This document shows positions 10,430-22,200 of a DNA stretch of 64,000 nucleotides, in pieces. Made by a program: the position numbers and the translations under genes. Origin of the DNA: Schistosoma mansoni (Eukaryota; Platyhelminthes; Trematoda; Strigeidida; Schistosomatidae); the NCBI RefSeq assembly GCF_000237925.1, contig NW_017385987.1:1240001-1304000 (forward strand), written 5' to 3'. Position 1 is the stretch's first letter. The number at the start of each line of letters is the position of its first letter. Below the pieces are notes generated by a model. That model was not told the DNA's origin, did not search any database, and saw only the letters and a list, made by a program, of their open reading frames with translations.

Positions 10430-12010
10430 TTTGGCATCATCCGACATCTATTGTTATGATTTGTAAATTCCTACAAATTAACTGTTATGTTGTGCTATAT
10501 ATATATATATATAGTTCAGTCGAAGGATAGGGAATCTTATTGAAACATTTTTTGCTGAGAACCCCGTATTTCATTGAGCATATAATATCAAATAAAGAGA
10601 TTCCTATTATTGTTATTATTATCAAATAATAACGAATTTATATCCGTTATATTGTGGTAGCTAATAAAACTGGAGACCTGTGTAGTTAGAGATTCAAAGA
10701 AATACATGAATTGAAATTCCTAGTACAAGTACATTACTAGCGATCTATTTTAACAATCCATTAAAAATCATAACTAGGAAAGCTATTATTCTGATTTTTT
10801 GTAAAAGCCTACTCATTGTGTACTATTCAATCAATCATATCTATCTAATTTATATTATAATAAATATTTGTCTGTATGTCTATGTCTATATTAGTTGATT
10901 TCTTTTAAATTACCCTAGAACCAGAGACTTGTGTCGAATTCCCAACATACTTCTTAACATTTCAGCTACTCATAATCTGTCTGGTTATCTATTATACACA
11001 ACTATTCACTTATCATTATATATACATATTTTTAAAAAAACATGTATCAACTTGTAGTTTGATTCATGTCCAGTAGTCATGACATAAATTATACTGTTTA
11101 TTTGTTTATTATTTTTTTCTTAGTTAAGTGGAATGTATTCACATAAAAATATCGAGGTAACTGACCTTTTCTTTTGATATTTAATAGGAAAAAAAAATAA
11201 CTATCCAACTTTTTTTTACGTTTTACAATGATCAGAAATTGTCAAAATCTATACACAACTAGCTAGTCTAAGCTACATTTACTTCATAAATGTTCAACAT
11301 CATTCGTATGTATTCAGTGTTTTAGATTGTCTGATACATAAATCTGCATACAATTAAAATTTAATATTTAATAAATAATTATAATACATTACTTTTTGTT
11401 GGATCAAAACTTATTTGAATAGAAAAAAAATTTTTTTTGCCCTAAAGATAAATTGTTTATGAAAATTACATTTGATTACAATGATAAGTATATGTATTTG
11501 AAGATGATATAAATGATGTATGAATACTTTATGGTATACAATGATGATCATTGTAAAGAATCTTGGAAAAATTATTCCTTGTTTGTTTGTTTGTTTAATG
11601 TTACCTTTGAAATAGGTACTTGATAGTGGTTAAGTTATCAATAGACAAAGAATGATGATTTGAAATGGTGCTGATTTCTCCTAGTTATGGTTATTTAGAA
11701 TTCTGATATAGCTATTAACTTTGTTGTCCGTTTCTCTACAGGTTTCCAAGTTAGCAGTCGCCTCGTGATGAACTAATGAATATGAAGTTACAGTTTTACT
11801 ACTGAACAACTATATGTTTTATAATTATTAACGCCTTTCAGACCAAAATTAGAGCGTCTTCTGAATTGAAGTTGATCAGGTTAAATGTTACAACAGCAAA
11901 AGCATTCAGATTTTTATAAAAACCTTGGGAGAAAATAAATAGTATGGTTATCTTAAAAGTATTTCTTTCCTCTACATAGAAGGTTCTCTTTATCATATAT
12001 ATATATATAT
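10430..12010. other. AT-rich spacer with short TA microsatellites
   Basis: (TA)n tracts lie at about 10496-10514 and 11996-12012. No exon or repeat family recognised. Confidence 0.5.
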
Positions 12011-12017
12011 AGTGGAT

Positions 12018-12165
12018 ACAGGGTTCGAGTTTTGCATGTGGAATCGTGGATTGCCAACGCTGAGAAGTTTCACACTAAGATGAAATTGTCATCCAGTGCT
12101 CCCAGGTTTTCGATGGTAGTCCATCTTTAGTCGGTTCGTGATTTCGATGATATTTAACAATTTCC
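12018..12165 (+). mobile_element. Family B copy, diverged, sense orientation
   Basis: GGGTTCGAGTTTT (box B), GGAATCGTGGATTGCCAACG, CTGAGAAGTTTCACACTAAG, ATGAAATTGTCATCCAGTG and CCCAGGTTTTCGATGGTAG follow in family order. The core box reads CTGAGAA instead of CTGANGA, so the ribozyme is expected to be dead. A (TA)n tract follows at 12182. The 63-codon minus ORF here is a shadow. Confidence 0.65.
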
Positions 12166-12204
12166 ACATCCCAACACTGAAATATATATATATATATATT
12201 CATA

Positions 12205-13770
12205 GTTGACACCTCTAAGACACGCCTTTGGCATTCAATGCTAGGAGAGACGACGTTAAGAACCATAATTTCAGGTACCGAAATTGCTTAAGTTATTCGC
12301 ACATTGTATTGCTGGATTATATGAAGTGACTATGGGCAGCAGATAAGAAGCATCATAAATCAAAAGATGATCTGTTTTACCTCAAGTATGATGGAAGAAA
12401 TATATAGCGATCGTAGTTAAAGCCTTACTAGAACATTTTTTATAGTTTATGAAAATAGACGTATAAATCAATTTCTTCTGAAAATTTTACTAAATTATAT
12501 TGTTTCATTAAATTTTCTACATTAGAAGATCATGCTCAATGATAGATCAGTTCACACATGTGATATATACGTGATTTCATCTTAAACAGTTTAGTTTTGA
12601 AAATGACCATTGTTGTTGTTGATATATTTCGCTTGCCGTACAAAATATCTTCCTGCTTTAACGAATGCTAAATGGCTCAAAATACAGTTTTATGGTTAAC
12701 ATACTGGCAAAATAATAGGGAAACATTAGGTTATTATTTTTAATGAGGATTTCAAAGCTTATCGATACTATTTTCTGACTTGGGTGTTAAACATAAAATT
12801 GAGAGTGTATCTGTTGAAACTCAATAAATAGTAGGCTAAAGTACATGACACGGAGAATCTTGTCTATAGACTGATAGCAATAATTGTGTCACTACATATA
12901 AGATATGATTTTTGAAATGGATTGATATTATTAGTATTTAAAAGTGGTCTACATGATAAACTAATTTTAGCTAGATTACTGTCAAAAATCAAGGAACACC
13001 AAATAAATGCTTGAGACTTTGAAACTGTGTGCAATCATGTCTATGGAGGAGATTTGACAGAGAATTTCGGGTCTTGAATATATTGTGTTATTTTTAGACC
13101 ATTGATTTAGCGTCTAATGATTTATATTTTCAAAATAAACAATCTGTATAAATCCATATTATATGTTAATGAAGATATCAGAATGTTAATATTTAACAGT
13201 TTATCTTGTTTTATAACCTTTCAAGATAGCTATCCCTTATTCTATGGACTCGATGAATGATTGAACAATTTACTGAATAAAGTCTCTAATATTACTTATG
13301 TAAAAATTCCATTTCAAGATATGATAATTACATAAAATAGTGGAAACAGTTAATTATTAGGTTAAGAACCTGAGAAATTCCATTTATGAAAACTGAATCT
13401 TTAGACCTTCTAAGAAACTTAAGTTTTCTGAAATGATATACTGTAAGGCAGGTATTAGAAATTCTAATTATAAAGTTTAAATATAATTTGATCATAAAAA
13501 TATATGCCATAGAATAAGTCACTTTATGTAAAAAAAGAAGGCGAAACATCTTGAAGATTAGACATATTCATTTGTATGTTAGTGGGAATTATAAATTATT
13601 TAAATAACAAATACTAAAAGTGATAAGTTTTGCTTATTTTCAAAAAAAATGTATTAAAATTGAGGAGAAATAACTTTTACGTACTTTATGATTTCTCATG
13701 AATGTTCGTGTGATATCAACTTCAATTAGTGATATATTGAAGCTGTGACCTACTTCATAAGTTGCCATTC
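12205..13770. other. AT-rich spacer
   Basis: No gene or repeat recognised. The 73-codon minus ORF at 13328-13549 has no domain or splice context. Confidence 0.5.
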
Positions 13771-13781
13771 ATCAGTGTAAG

Positions 13782-14055
13782 GTAAAGATGGATATTGGTT
13801 AGCAGTGGAATCCAGGACTCGAACCCAATATCGTTCGCTTCAAATACCATCACATTATTCACTTAGTTATTGAGTCTGATTAGTCACTAGCTTATGTAAT
13901 GGGGTGAAGTTTAAATTCATTTTTTTTATTGTTTGTTTGAATCTTCCCATTGATATTTAGGTCTGCAATCGATCATATATACCAATAAGAGACTAATCCA
14001 TTACAGTCCTAAACATCCATGGGTAGATTCAAACAAACAATACAAAATGAATTTA
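13782..14055 (-). mobile_element. Sm-alpha-type SINE (family A) without ribozyme, 8-bp target duplication
   Basis: On the minus strand the copy contains the family 5' segment, ACTTCACCCCATTACATAAG, box A (AGTGAATAATGTGATGG), box B (GGGTTCGAGTC) and the 3' end (CCACTGCTAACC). Box B joins straight to CCTGGATTCC, so the hammerhead has been deleted cleanly. The 8-bp AGTGTAAG flanks both ends (13774-13781 and 14056-14063). The first 50 bases of the family occur here as an inverted pair (13928-13976 and 13991-14041). Confidence 0.8.
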
Positions 14056-14435
14056 AGTGTAAGATAATATTTTTTTAAAAAGTAACATAACAAAATCGTG
14101 TTTAACGTGATTCGCAACAATGTGAACTCTTATCATATTTTTATGCGTAGGTGTTCTCAAAAAACAAAAAAAACTATTTTAACTATGTATTTCTTATGAC
14201 TCATATCACTAAGATATCAAAAAGGGTCAATAATTTTAATGAATTCATGAATTGAGTATCTTCAAAAGAGAAAAACTAAACTGTTAATGAATTTATTGAC
14301 ATTCTATTTATAGAAATTTATTTTTTGTACACATGTTTAGACTAGTTTATAAATTGATTTGGCTCAAATGTTAATATATTATTATTATTGTACTGTTATT
14401 TGTAATTATGTACCAATAAAATAAAGAAAAAAAAC

Positions 14436-14700
14436 AATTTATCGTGGTAGTCAGTATCTAACTCCTCCCGGAGCCTCTCTGAGGTTACTACCGGTCTCAA
14501 GCCCAGGATAAAGAAGGAGGATTGGGATTAGCGTCCCCATCCTGTAGAAAAACTAACTTGCTAAATAAATGTGAACCAGAAAACATGATTCAAACCATTT
14601 AAAATCTGCACTGGGAGTTAGAAAGTCTTCATTTAGAAGAGTTATTACGCCTCATGGTGAAAGCTGAGTTCCTTCGGAAGCCACGAGTCTGATGGACAAA
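14436..14700 (+). mobile_element. RTE (SR2-type) 5' leader fragment
   Basis: CTGAGGTTACTACCGGTCTC, AAGCCCAGG, CCCCATCCTGTAGAAAAAC and CTGGGAGTTAGA parallel the leader of the RTE at 63070-63260. The match fades near 14700, before the endonuclease frame. An AATAAAATAAAG plus A-run just upstream (14417-14434) looks like the poly-A end of a separate, unidentified retroposon. Confidence 0.7.
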
Positions 14701-15850
14701 CTTTCAAAATTACTAAAATAAATCTATTCGATACAACGTTTAAATCTTTGTGTATCAATATCATTGTGACAAATGTATCATGGTTCTACGAAATGGTGTA
14801 GTATTTGTTAAAATTCACAATTTATATTTTTTTCTCTCCTGTATATTTTCCCGATATAATCTTACTTTCAAATGAAGTCATATGTCAAATTTACTATTCG
14901 TAATGGTTGTATATCTGGAGATTTTTAGGCCAACAATGTAACTGAACATTGAAACAGTATATAACACTTTGTCATGCCTGTGAAATGAGTAGGTTGTAGG
15001 GACTAGAGTTAAGCAAGACAATTTATAGACTTGAGTTTACATGCATTTTAATAGTAATCATGAGACAGGATGAAAATGACATTAAGTGGTAAGTTGAAGA
15101 ATATATCATTTTCCCGTAACACTTCCATTGTGAATACTTACTGAATGTTCCAAATTAGAGAGCTAACTTGTTAAAATAAAACAGTAATTAGTTGAATTTC
15201 TTATTTAAACAAAATATTAATAATTCTCCCTTGCTAGGCTGGCAATATATTGAGTTGCAAATTAAAAATAACTTTAGTTTGATTCTTATATTTCTAACAG
15301 ATGGGACCGTGATCAGAAAGTTAAAACTTGACGACTGCTAAGAAGGATTCAAATGACCTATTTTCCTTCCTTTCTGTCAAAATTCAGTGTTAACTTGCCA
15401 CACTAAACTCCACTATTCTCTGGCTGATTAGTTTTTTTTAACTTATTGATTTGTTTTATATTCCAAAGGTCATAATTGTTACTATATAAACAGACTAGTA
15501 TCATATTATGACTTTCTTGGAAGTAATAAAATATCATCTGTTGGGACCTGTCTTCTTTATTTTTATGACTTTGGGAAAATCACTATTGAATTGCTATTAC
15601 TACCTCGTGAAAGCCTCTATTAGAAATGATTCAAATGGTTTGTATTTTATCTAAAATCGTAATACGGTACAACAATATCTGATTAAAGTTTTGGAAATAT
15701 TACGAGATATTGAACACCATAAAGTATTAACAAGGAATGATTCAAATATCTAACAAATATGAGAGACGTCAATTTTCAACACATTTCTGGTTGTGATTTG
15801 TAATAAAAACCATTTTCATCTTTAATCTTCATAGAATAATCAACTTAATT
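14700..15850. other. AT-rich spacer
   Basis: Nothing recognised. Confidence 0.45.
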
Positions 15851-15856
15851 CACTTG

Positions 15857-15950
15857 GTATTGTTTGTTTGAATCTTCCCATTGATGTTTAGGACTGCAAT
15901 TGATCAGTCTCTTATTAGCATATGTGCATACTGTGCGTATTGAATAAGTG
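15857..15950 (+). mobile_element. 5' fragment of a family A (Sm-alpha-type) SINE
   Basis: TATTGTTTGTTTGAATCTTC through GGACTGCAATTGATCAGTCTC to ATGTGCATACTGTGCG matches the 5' third of the copy at 472-812. The tRNA-like and ribozyme parts are absent. Confidence 0.7.
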
Positions 15951-15959
15951 GAATTCTCC

Positions 15960-16450
15960 ATACATGAATAAGCATACATGATGCTACATGTATTTTAAGT
16001 AGAAAAAAACTTTAAAAGAATAATTCATGTAAGTCATATCAGATGCTTTTTTATTTTCATGCACTTTGAATAAGATAGTGTAAAGTAAATTTGTAAGAAA
16101 GATGTGATGTACTTTAATAAAAGGTTTCTATTCTTAGATGACCATAATGAATATAAAGTAATAAACGAACATGATATCGTTCGCAGTTGGATGAAAATTT
16201 TATTCTCTTACAAGTTAGATATCAATTTGTTTCTTTTTCAAACATTTTCCGCAATTTTTTTGTTGTTGACTAGTTATTTTTCCCCCATTTTCCAATTCTA
16301 TCTTAAATCTTGTTAACTGTGATGATTATGTAAAATTAGTGAATTAGTTTTAAGCGAGATATCAAAGTGTACACATATGTTACTGTTTATGGTCAAATAA
16401 TGTGTAAAATATATCTGAATATTCTTAAGGTTCACAACCAGTCCTTCCTT
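15960..16450. other. AT-rich spacer
   Basis: Contains a 70-codon plus ORF (16104-16316) rich in Phe and Leu, with no domain. I regard it as chance. Confidence 0.4.
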
Positions 16451-16454
16451 TATT

Positions 16455-17240
16455 TACAGCTACTTACTACTACTACTACTACTACTACTTACGCCTGTTA
16501 TCCCTCGTCGAGGAGCATAGGCCGCTCACCAGCATTCTCCATCCAACTCTGTCCTGAGCAATCCTTTCCAGTTCCTTCCAGCTGTTATTCATCCTTTTCA
16601 TATCTGCTTCTATTTCCCGGCGTAATGTGTTCTTTGGCCTTCCACTTTTCCTCTTCCATTCCGGATTCCAAGTTAGGGCTTGCCTTGTAATGCACACTGG
16701 TGATTTCCTTAATGCATGTCCTATCCACTTCCAACGTCTTTTCCTAATTTACTCTTCAGATGGAAGCTGGTTTGTCCTCTCCGATAACACGCTGTCGCTG
16801 ATAGTATCCGGTCAATGGATGTTGAGTATTTTGCGTAGACAACTGTCTATAAATACTTGTACCTTCTTGATGATGGATTTAGTAGTTCTCCACGTTTCAG
16901 CTCCGTACAGTAGGACTGTCTTGACGTTCGTATTGAAGATTCTCACTTTGAAGTTAGTTGACAGTTGTTTTGAGTTCCATATGTTCTTCAATTGTAGAAG
17001 TGAGGTTCTTGCTTTGCCAATCCTCGCCTTTACATCTGCATCCAATCCTTCTTGTTTATCAACGATGCTCCCCAGGTACTTGAATGTTTCCACCTCTTCC
17101 AGAATTTCGCCATCAAGTGTGATTGGGTTGGTGTTCTCCGTGTTGTATTTGAGAATCTTTCTTTTTCCTTTGTATATGTTGAGACCTATGGATGCAGAGG
17201 CTGCTGCTACATTTGTCTGTATTTGTTAGCGTGTATGAGA
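16455..17240 (-). pseudogene. RTE (SR2-type) 3' end: C-terminal polyprotein and tail
   Basis: Minus-strand frame 17093-16812 reads FKYLGSIVDKQEGLDADVKA, then VLLYGAETW. Frame 16697-16485 reads [20 protein letters not shown], then a Trp-rich end. These are the hallmark C-terminal segments of RTE polyproteins, downstream of the reverse transcriptase. At least one frameshift separates the two frames. The element ends in GGGATAACAGGCGTAAGTAG followed by a (TAG)n tail, consistent with LINE-style 3' ends. It is 5'-truncated at about 17240. Confidence 0.85.
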
Positions 17241-17249
17241 GAGGATATG

Positions 17250-18325
17250 ATATAAGCTGTAAAGACACTGCAGTTATTGACTCAATAAATACGACGAATA
17301 ACTACTTACTTTTCATTTACCTTTTTATTCTGCCACTAGGATTTTAAGAATGAGCTTAAGCATCAATAATTTTCTCATCAGTAGAACATGAAAGTTCACA
17401 AAGAAAGTTAACCCTTTAAAATATATTTTGATCAGCTACTATTCATAAATACAGGATAACTAAACTTAACTTACTCCTGTTTGGACATTTACAATAATAT
17501 GAAAATTTTAGCCATCTTTCAATTTTGACCCAATCATGGAATATCGTATTTGATGATTATGATTACATTTCATAATATTAGGTCACAGATTTTCTCCAAT
17601 ACATAAGGACACCTACGATAATCATAAAAGTGGCTGCTTCTATCGAAGGCCCGAAGAAAAGTTAGCTCCTTCTCTAAACTAGCGAAATCTAATGTTTTTG
17701 CTACATACTAGACGTTCAAAAAATCATCACGAAAATATGTAGAAGTTGTGATTAGTTACTAAGTATGTTTAAAGTTAGATACTGACTCAGACATAATTAC
17801 TTTATTAACGGAGAGTAAACTAAGATCTACTTTGCAGTTAACCGACTCAGCGACGATGTTTCCGACATGTGGCTAACTGAAACTTATCGAATAGCTGTAA
17901 TCCAGAATAATACTGAATGGCATGACTACAAGTAGAGTATGCGACTCAGCCAATGATAATCTTGACATTTTAGGGTTACATTAGCTCTATAACTTTAAAC
18001 TTGTGGGCAATCCATTGGATACTACATTCAATTTCATTGCAGTCAGAAACAAACTGGTTCTCATAGTATGTGCATGATTATGAACCTGGTATCGCCTAAA
18101 GGAGTTGTTGTTGACTAATATGGGGAAGAAATCTTCGAAGTTGTAGTTAGGTAGAGATGAATAAGTTTACTACAAAAATCGACTTCGTAGAAGATTCTCC
18201 GAATAAGGTTAATAAGAAACACGCTGATCCTCCACCAACATCATTCTGGATATCATGAAATTTGTACCATCGCTTCTATTCGAACCGCTAATTTACAAAA
18301 GAGTGTACTAAATTTAGAAAAAACA
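17250..18325. other. Spacer downstream of the Hes-like gene
   Basis: Nothing recognised on either strand. Confidence 0.4.
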
Positions 18326-18347
18326 GACACTAATGTATCGATACTGT

Positions 18348-18357
18348 TTTATTTATT
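18348..18357 (-). terminator. Polyadenylation signal of the Hes-like gene
   Basis: On the minus strand AATAAATAAA (two overlapping AATAAA hexamers) lies about 200 bases past the stop codon of the last exon. The implied 3' UTR is 18559 to about 18330. The in-between ORF at 18357-18581 is 3' UTR noise. Confidence 0.6.
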
Positions 18358-18559
18358 TATGGAAACTTTTCATTAGTAAACCATTGATGAATATGGCAAA
18401 TTACTGGTAGAAGAAGTGAAATTATTAAGAATAAAACTGAACAAAAGTAAAAAAAAATAATAAATTGACGCTTTTTTCTAGTTGAATCTACTTCTTCTGG
18501 TTTATAGTTGTTAAAGGGAAAATGACGTAGAAAAGTAAGCCAGATAGAATATAAACTCA

Positions 18560-19233
18560 TTAATCTAAATATGGTCTCCAAACATTTTGTTCTTCTTTAG
18601 TTTGATGAATTTCTTCATGATGATGATGATGATTAGTCTGTTTTTGTTTTTTAAAAGATAAATCGATTATTTGTTCACAGATTTCATTTTCCACTGGTTG
18701 ATTTATATTATAATAGTTTTGTTTAAATATTCGTTGTGACATATGTAATAACTGCGGCGATTGTGTACAATTTATTGATTGTGATTTATAAGAAATATTT
18801 AATTGTGTATTTACAGTATCTTCAATACCACTGTCTAGAGATTGTGAATATGATGTAGTAACTATTGGTTTAATATTATAATTATCTGTTGAAGTTTTCA
18901 ATATCTTCTTCGATGTTAAAGGAGTTGAATGAAGTTTTACATTGAAATACTGAGAAGAAGAATTGTGGTTAGTCAATTGAGATGAAATATGATTAGAAAT
19001 GGAAGTATTTAATGAATTACATTGTCTATTAATATCATAATCATTAGAATGATCATGTGAATACATTTTCAAAGGATGATTACATGGAATATAAGTGTTT
19101 ACATCAAATTTCTCATTACTGTTATTATTCTTATTATTATTGATATTCTGTTTATTTTTTGATGCATTTGAATGATCTGAGATTAATTTATCGGAAAATT
19201 TATCACGTAATTGATGTACACGTTCAAGTATAT
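18560..19233 (-). CDS. Hes-like gene, last coding exon
   Basis: 674 bases starting right after the acceptor ACAATTTTCAG. It runs from ILERVHQLRDKFSDKLIS through Asn/Ser/Gln-rich sequence, a five-His run coded by a CAT repeat (about 18617-18634), to the C-terminal WRPYLD and TAA. The apparent ORF start at 19294 lies in the intron. The short ILERVHQLRDKFSDKL segment could be a relic of an Orange-like helix, which is my inference. Confidence 0.85.
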
Positions 19234-22200
19234 CTGAAAATTGTTTAGCAAGGAGAAAATGAAAGAAAAATGATACGAAATATAAATCACTCATAATAAA
19301 GTTAATTCATCCATAAAATGCATTATAGTTTGTGTCTAAGTATGTCAATTATGTTAACATTTGTCATAAGTTATCTGTAGTAATTTGATGAATTTGATGT
19401 TTAAATCCCCAAAGAACACTTTTTTTTATCATACAATGGTAACCAAATGAAGTCTGAATATTGAGATTTTGATCATTATGTAGTGTATACTTTATATAGT
19501 CTACGTAAAATTATTTCAGAATGCTTTATTCTAAGTTAGTTCGAACATTTTAATTTGAGCCTTTTTTTTATTTTTCATTCAACAATGACCTTTATTTTTT
19601 ACTTTAACCAGAATGAGAGGTGAATATAAAACATAATTGGCGCCATTTCAAGTAAGGTCGATATCTCTGTATACAATACACATTATTTGATTAGTGATCA
19701 TCATTTAACATATAAGAAAGTACTTAGATAAAGTTAAGCCATTGTCACACTTATTACACAGTGCTCCGACATCATGAAAACTTTTTTTCTTCCAATTTTC
19801 GTATTTTTTCTAATTGGTATGTTAAACAAGTTTATACGGATTATAACTATCATGAATTATAAAGGAATATAGCCAGACGGAATGAAAAAAAGATACAAAT
19901 TTGTTTGTGGTTTGAAAAATATTCAGATTTTTATTAGTATTTCTTTATTTCTGTCTCGCTATCATACACATATGTACACATACATATGAAGGTTTCTCTC
20001 TTTGACAAACCAACTGTTTTCAACTGCCCGCTGAAAATAGACGTCTGGGAAATTGATATATAATCAGTAAAGCTGGACTTTATGAAGTGCCCCCTCTCCG
20101 TATGCATACGTTCACAAACCCAAGGTTAAGACGTAGGTGAATCCATGCTCTTATATATCATTTTATCATTGTTCAATTTACTCCTCAAATGCCCTAGAGT
20201 AATTTTCATTTCAAACAAATGTCTAATACAACATGTTTCAACAATCATTTATAATATTAATAGTTGATCAATAATACACATGCTTGAATAGTGTTATTAA
20301 CATGATAACAGTAAAATCATTAGAAGTATACACGTCTTAATAAGCTTATCAGTGTAATTTAAAGTGCTATAAAATTGGATAAATTCAGTCTTTTTTATGA
20401 GAAAAAACGCATATTTTACACACGAAGTTGAGTACTAACGCTTGCTCAATCAAACAATATGAAGGTATGGGACAATATTTATGCCTTTTCCTTGAGTACT
20501 TTAACTTCATCTCACTCATTTTGATATCCTATTAAAGTTTGTACTTTATCTAAAATTAATAGACATTTGGGACAAAACACTAGTTGATTTGTTTAACATT
20601 GAAATAATGTTGGGTAGAGTAGGACGACAATAAGTGAGAATCAGTTGATTGAAATATATTCACATAAGAAAATAAGCAATTAATTAGTACTTCATAAGTG
20701 ATAACAGATTTAACTAAAGAAATAAATAAGCACTAAGTGGTCGTATAATTACTTTGATCTTTTTATGAACACAAAAGTTTTAAAGTTGAAAAGTGCAATG
20801 CACTACGAGAACAAGGACATTTATTCATCAAAATAGTTCTACAAATTGATATTATATACTTTCGAAATGATCTAAAGAAAAGAATCTTTTAGTAAATTTT
20901 GAAGTAAAGCTGTTTCTTTACTCTCAATACAATATAATCTCAATTATCAATACTGATACAACAGTCAGTTGTTGTGTATCACAATATACTGATTTTGGTT
21001 AAGATGATGAATTTGTTACTTAACAAACAGTTGTGAGTTGTAAGTTGTAGATAATACTATTCATGCCAATACAGAATTGTGAATTTTAGTCACGATGACC
21101 ATTTAAACATAAAGAAGTTTAATTAAACCTAACGAATGAGTATCCTTGGGATAATTCATAAAACTAACAGAATAATAAAGAATAATTTAAAGCAACATGA
21201 TTAGTATATTCAAATTTGTCGATAAAGTTCCTTCAACTTTGAACACAGAAAAAAAGACAACACATTTCTATCAATTTAATCTTTGTTTCTTCTCAGATTA
21301 TTGTTTAGTATTATCGTGAATGATTAAGAAATAGAGTGAATTGATTAATAATGAGATTTTTCAAGCTGTTAGACAGTCAATTTACATATAATTTAGTCTA
21401 ATTTTGAATGGCTTGTTATTAATGATTTAAATCGTCTGATTTTCAGCTGAAACAATTTATTTATTTTTTTATGGGTAATAAATTCGAAAGGGGGTTTTGT
21501 GGAGATTTTAGTAACTTTTATATAGTTGAAATCATTAGTCAATTGAAGTTAGACTATCATGGAAAACACGGAAGCACTGGACGCCCGTTTCGTCCTATTG
21601 TGGGACTTCTCAGTAGTGTGCATCCACGATCTCGCCTCACTAGATTCGAACCCAGGACCTATCAGTCTCGCGCGCGAGCTCAAGACTGATAGACCACTGA
21701 GCCGGCATCTAACGGTGTTAACGTCCAACTTCAACCGATCCACGAAATTGAGCGACACATCCAACATTGTCTTCAGTGAGTTACTATTTCACAACAGAAG
21801 AAACGCCGTCTAGTGCTTCCAGGTTTTCCATGGTGGTCTAGCTTCAATTGACTCATGATTTCAACTGTAAAATGAATTCAAAGACAAGTTACATTATATG
21901 TAACCAGCTACTTCCCCAAAAATAAAAGTATAAACAACTTTTATAAATAAGTATATATATATATATATATATATATAAATTTAAAGAAATTACAATTCAT
22001 ACCTGGTTGTTCGTTGACAATAGCCACAACATTTTTAAAGACACTATGACAAATATTCAGAATATCGGTTTTTTCAATTTTATGATATTCTGTTGGCTAA
22101 TAATTTAAAGAAATAGAAAACAATGACACAGTAATGATTTAATATGAAAATGACTTGGCAAATAGTTATTTATATCCATTTAAAATAAGTTCCAATTTAA

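Larger units (their letters stand above)
19234..22002 (-). other. Intron 3 of the Hes-like gene
   Basis: About 2.8 kb, AT-rich, with a family B inverted-arm element at 21490-21867 and a TA tract at 21952-21977. No further exon recognised. Confidence 0.7.

Noticed and set aside
16104-16316. 70-codon ORF as a small membrane protein
   Set aside because: Hydrophobic content arises from T-rich DNA; there is no start context, repeat or conservation evidence.
16627-17229. 200-codon plus-strand ORF as a host gene
   Set aside because: Antisense shadow of the RTE 3' end, which has family motifs on the minus strand.
19234-19294. ORF start MSDLYFVSFFF for the last Hes-like exon
   Set aside because: This segment is the pyrimidine-rich end of intron 3 before ACAATTTTCAG; the exon starts at 19233.
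21559-21640. Active hammerhead in the 21.5-kb family B left arm
   Set aside because: CTGAGAA replaces CTGANGA, and the stem I base pair next to the core is a mismatch.
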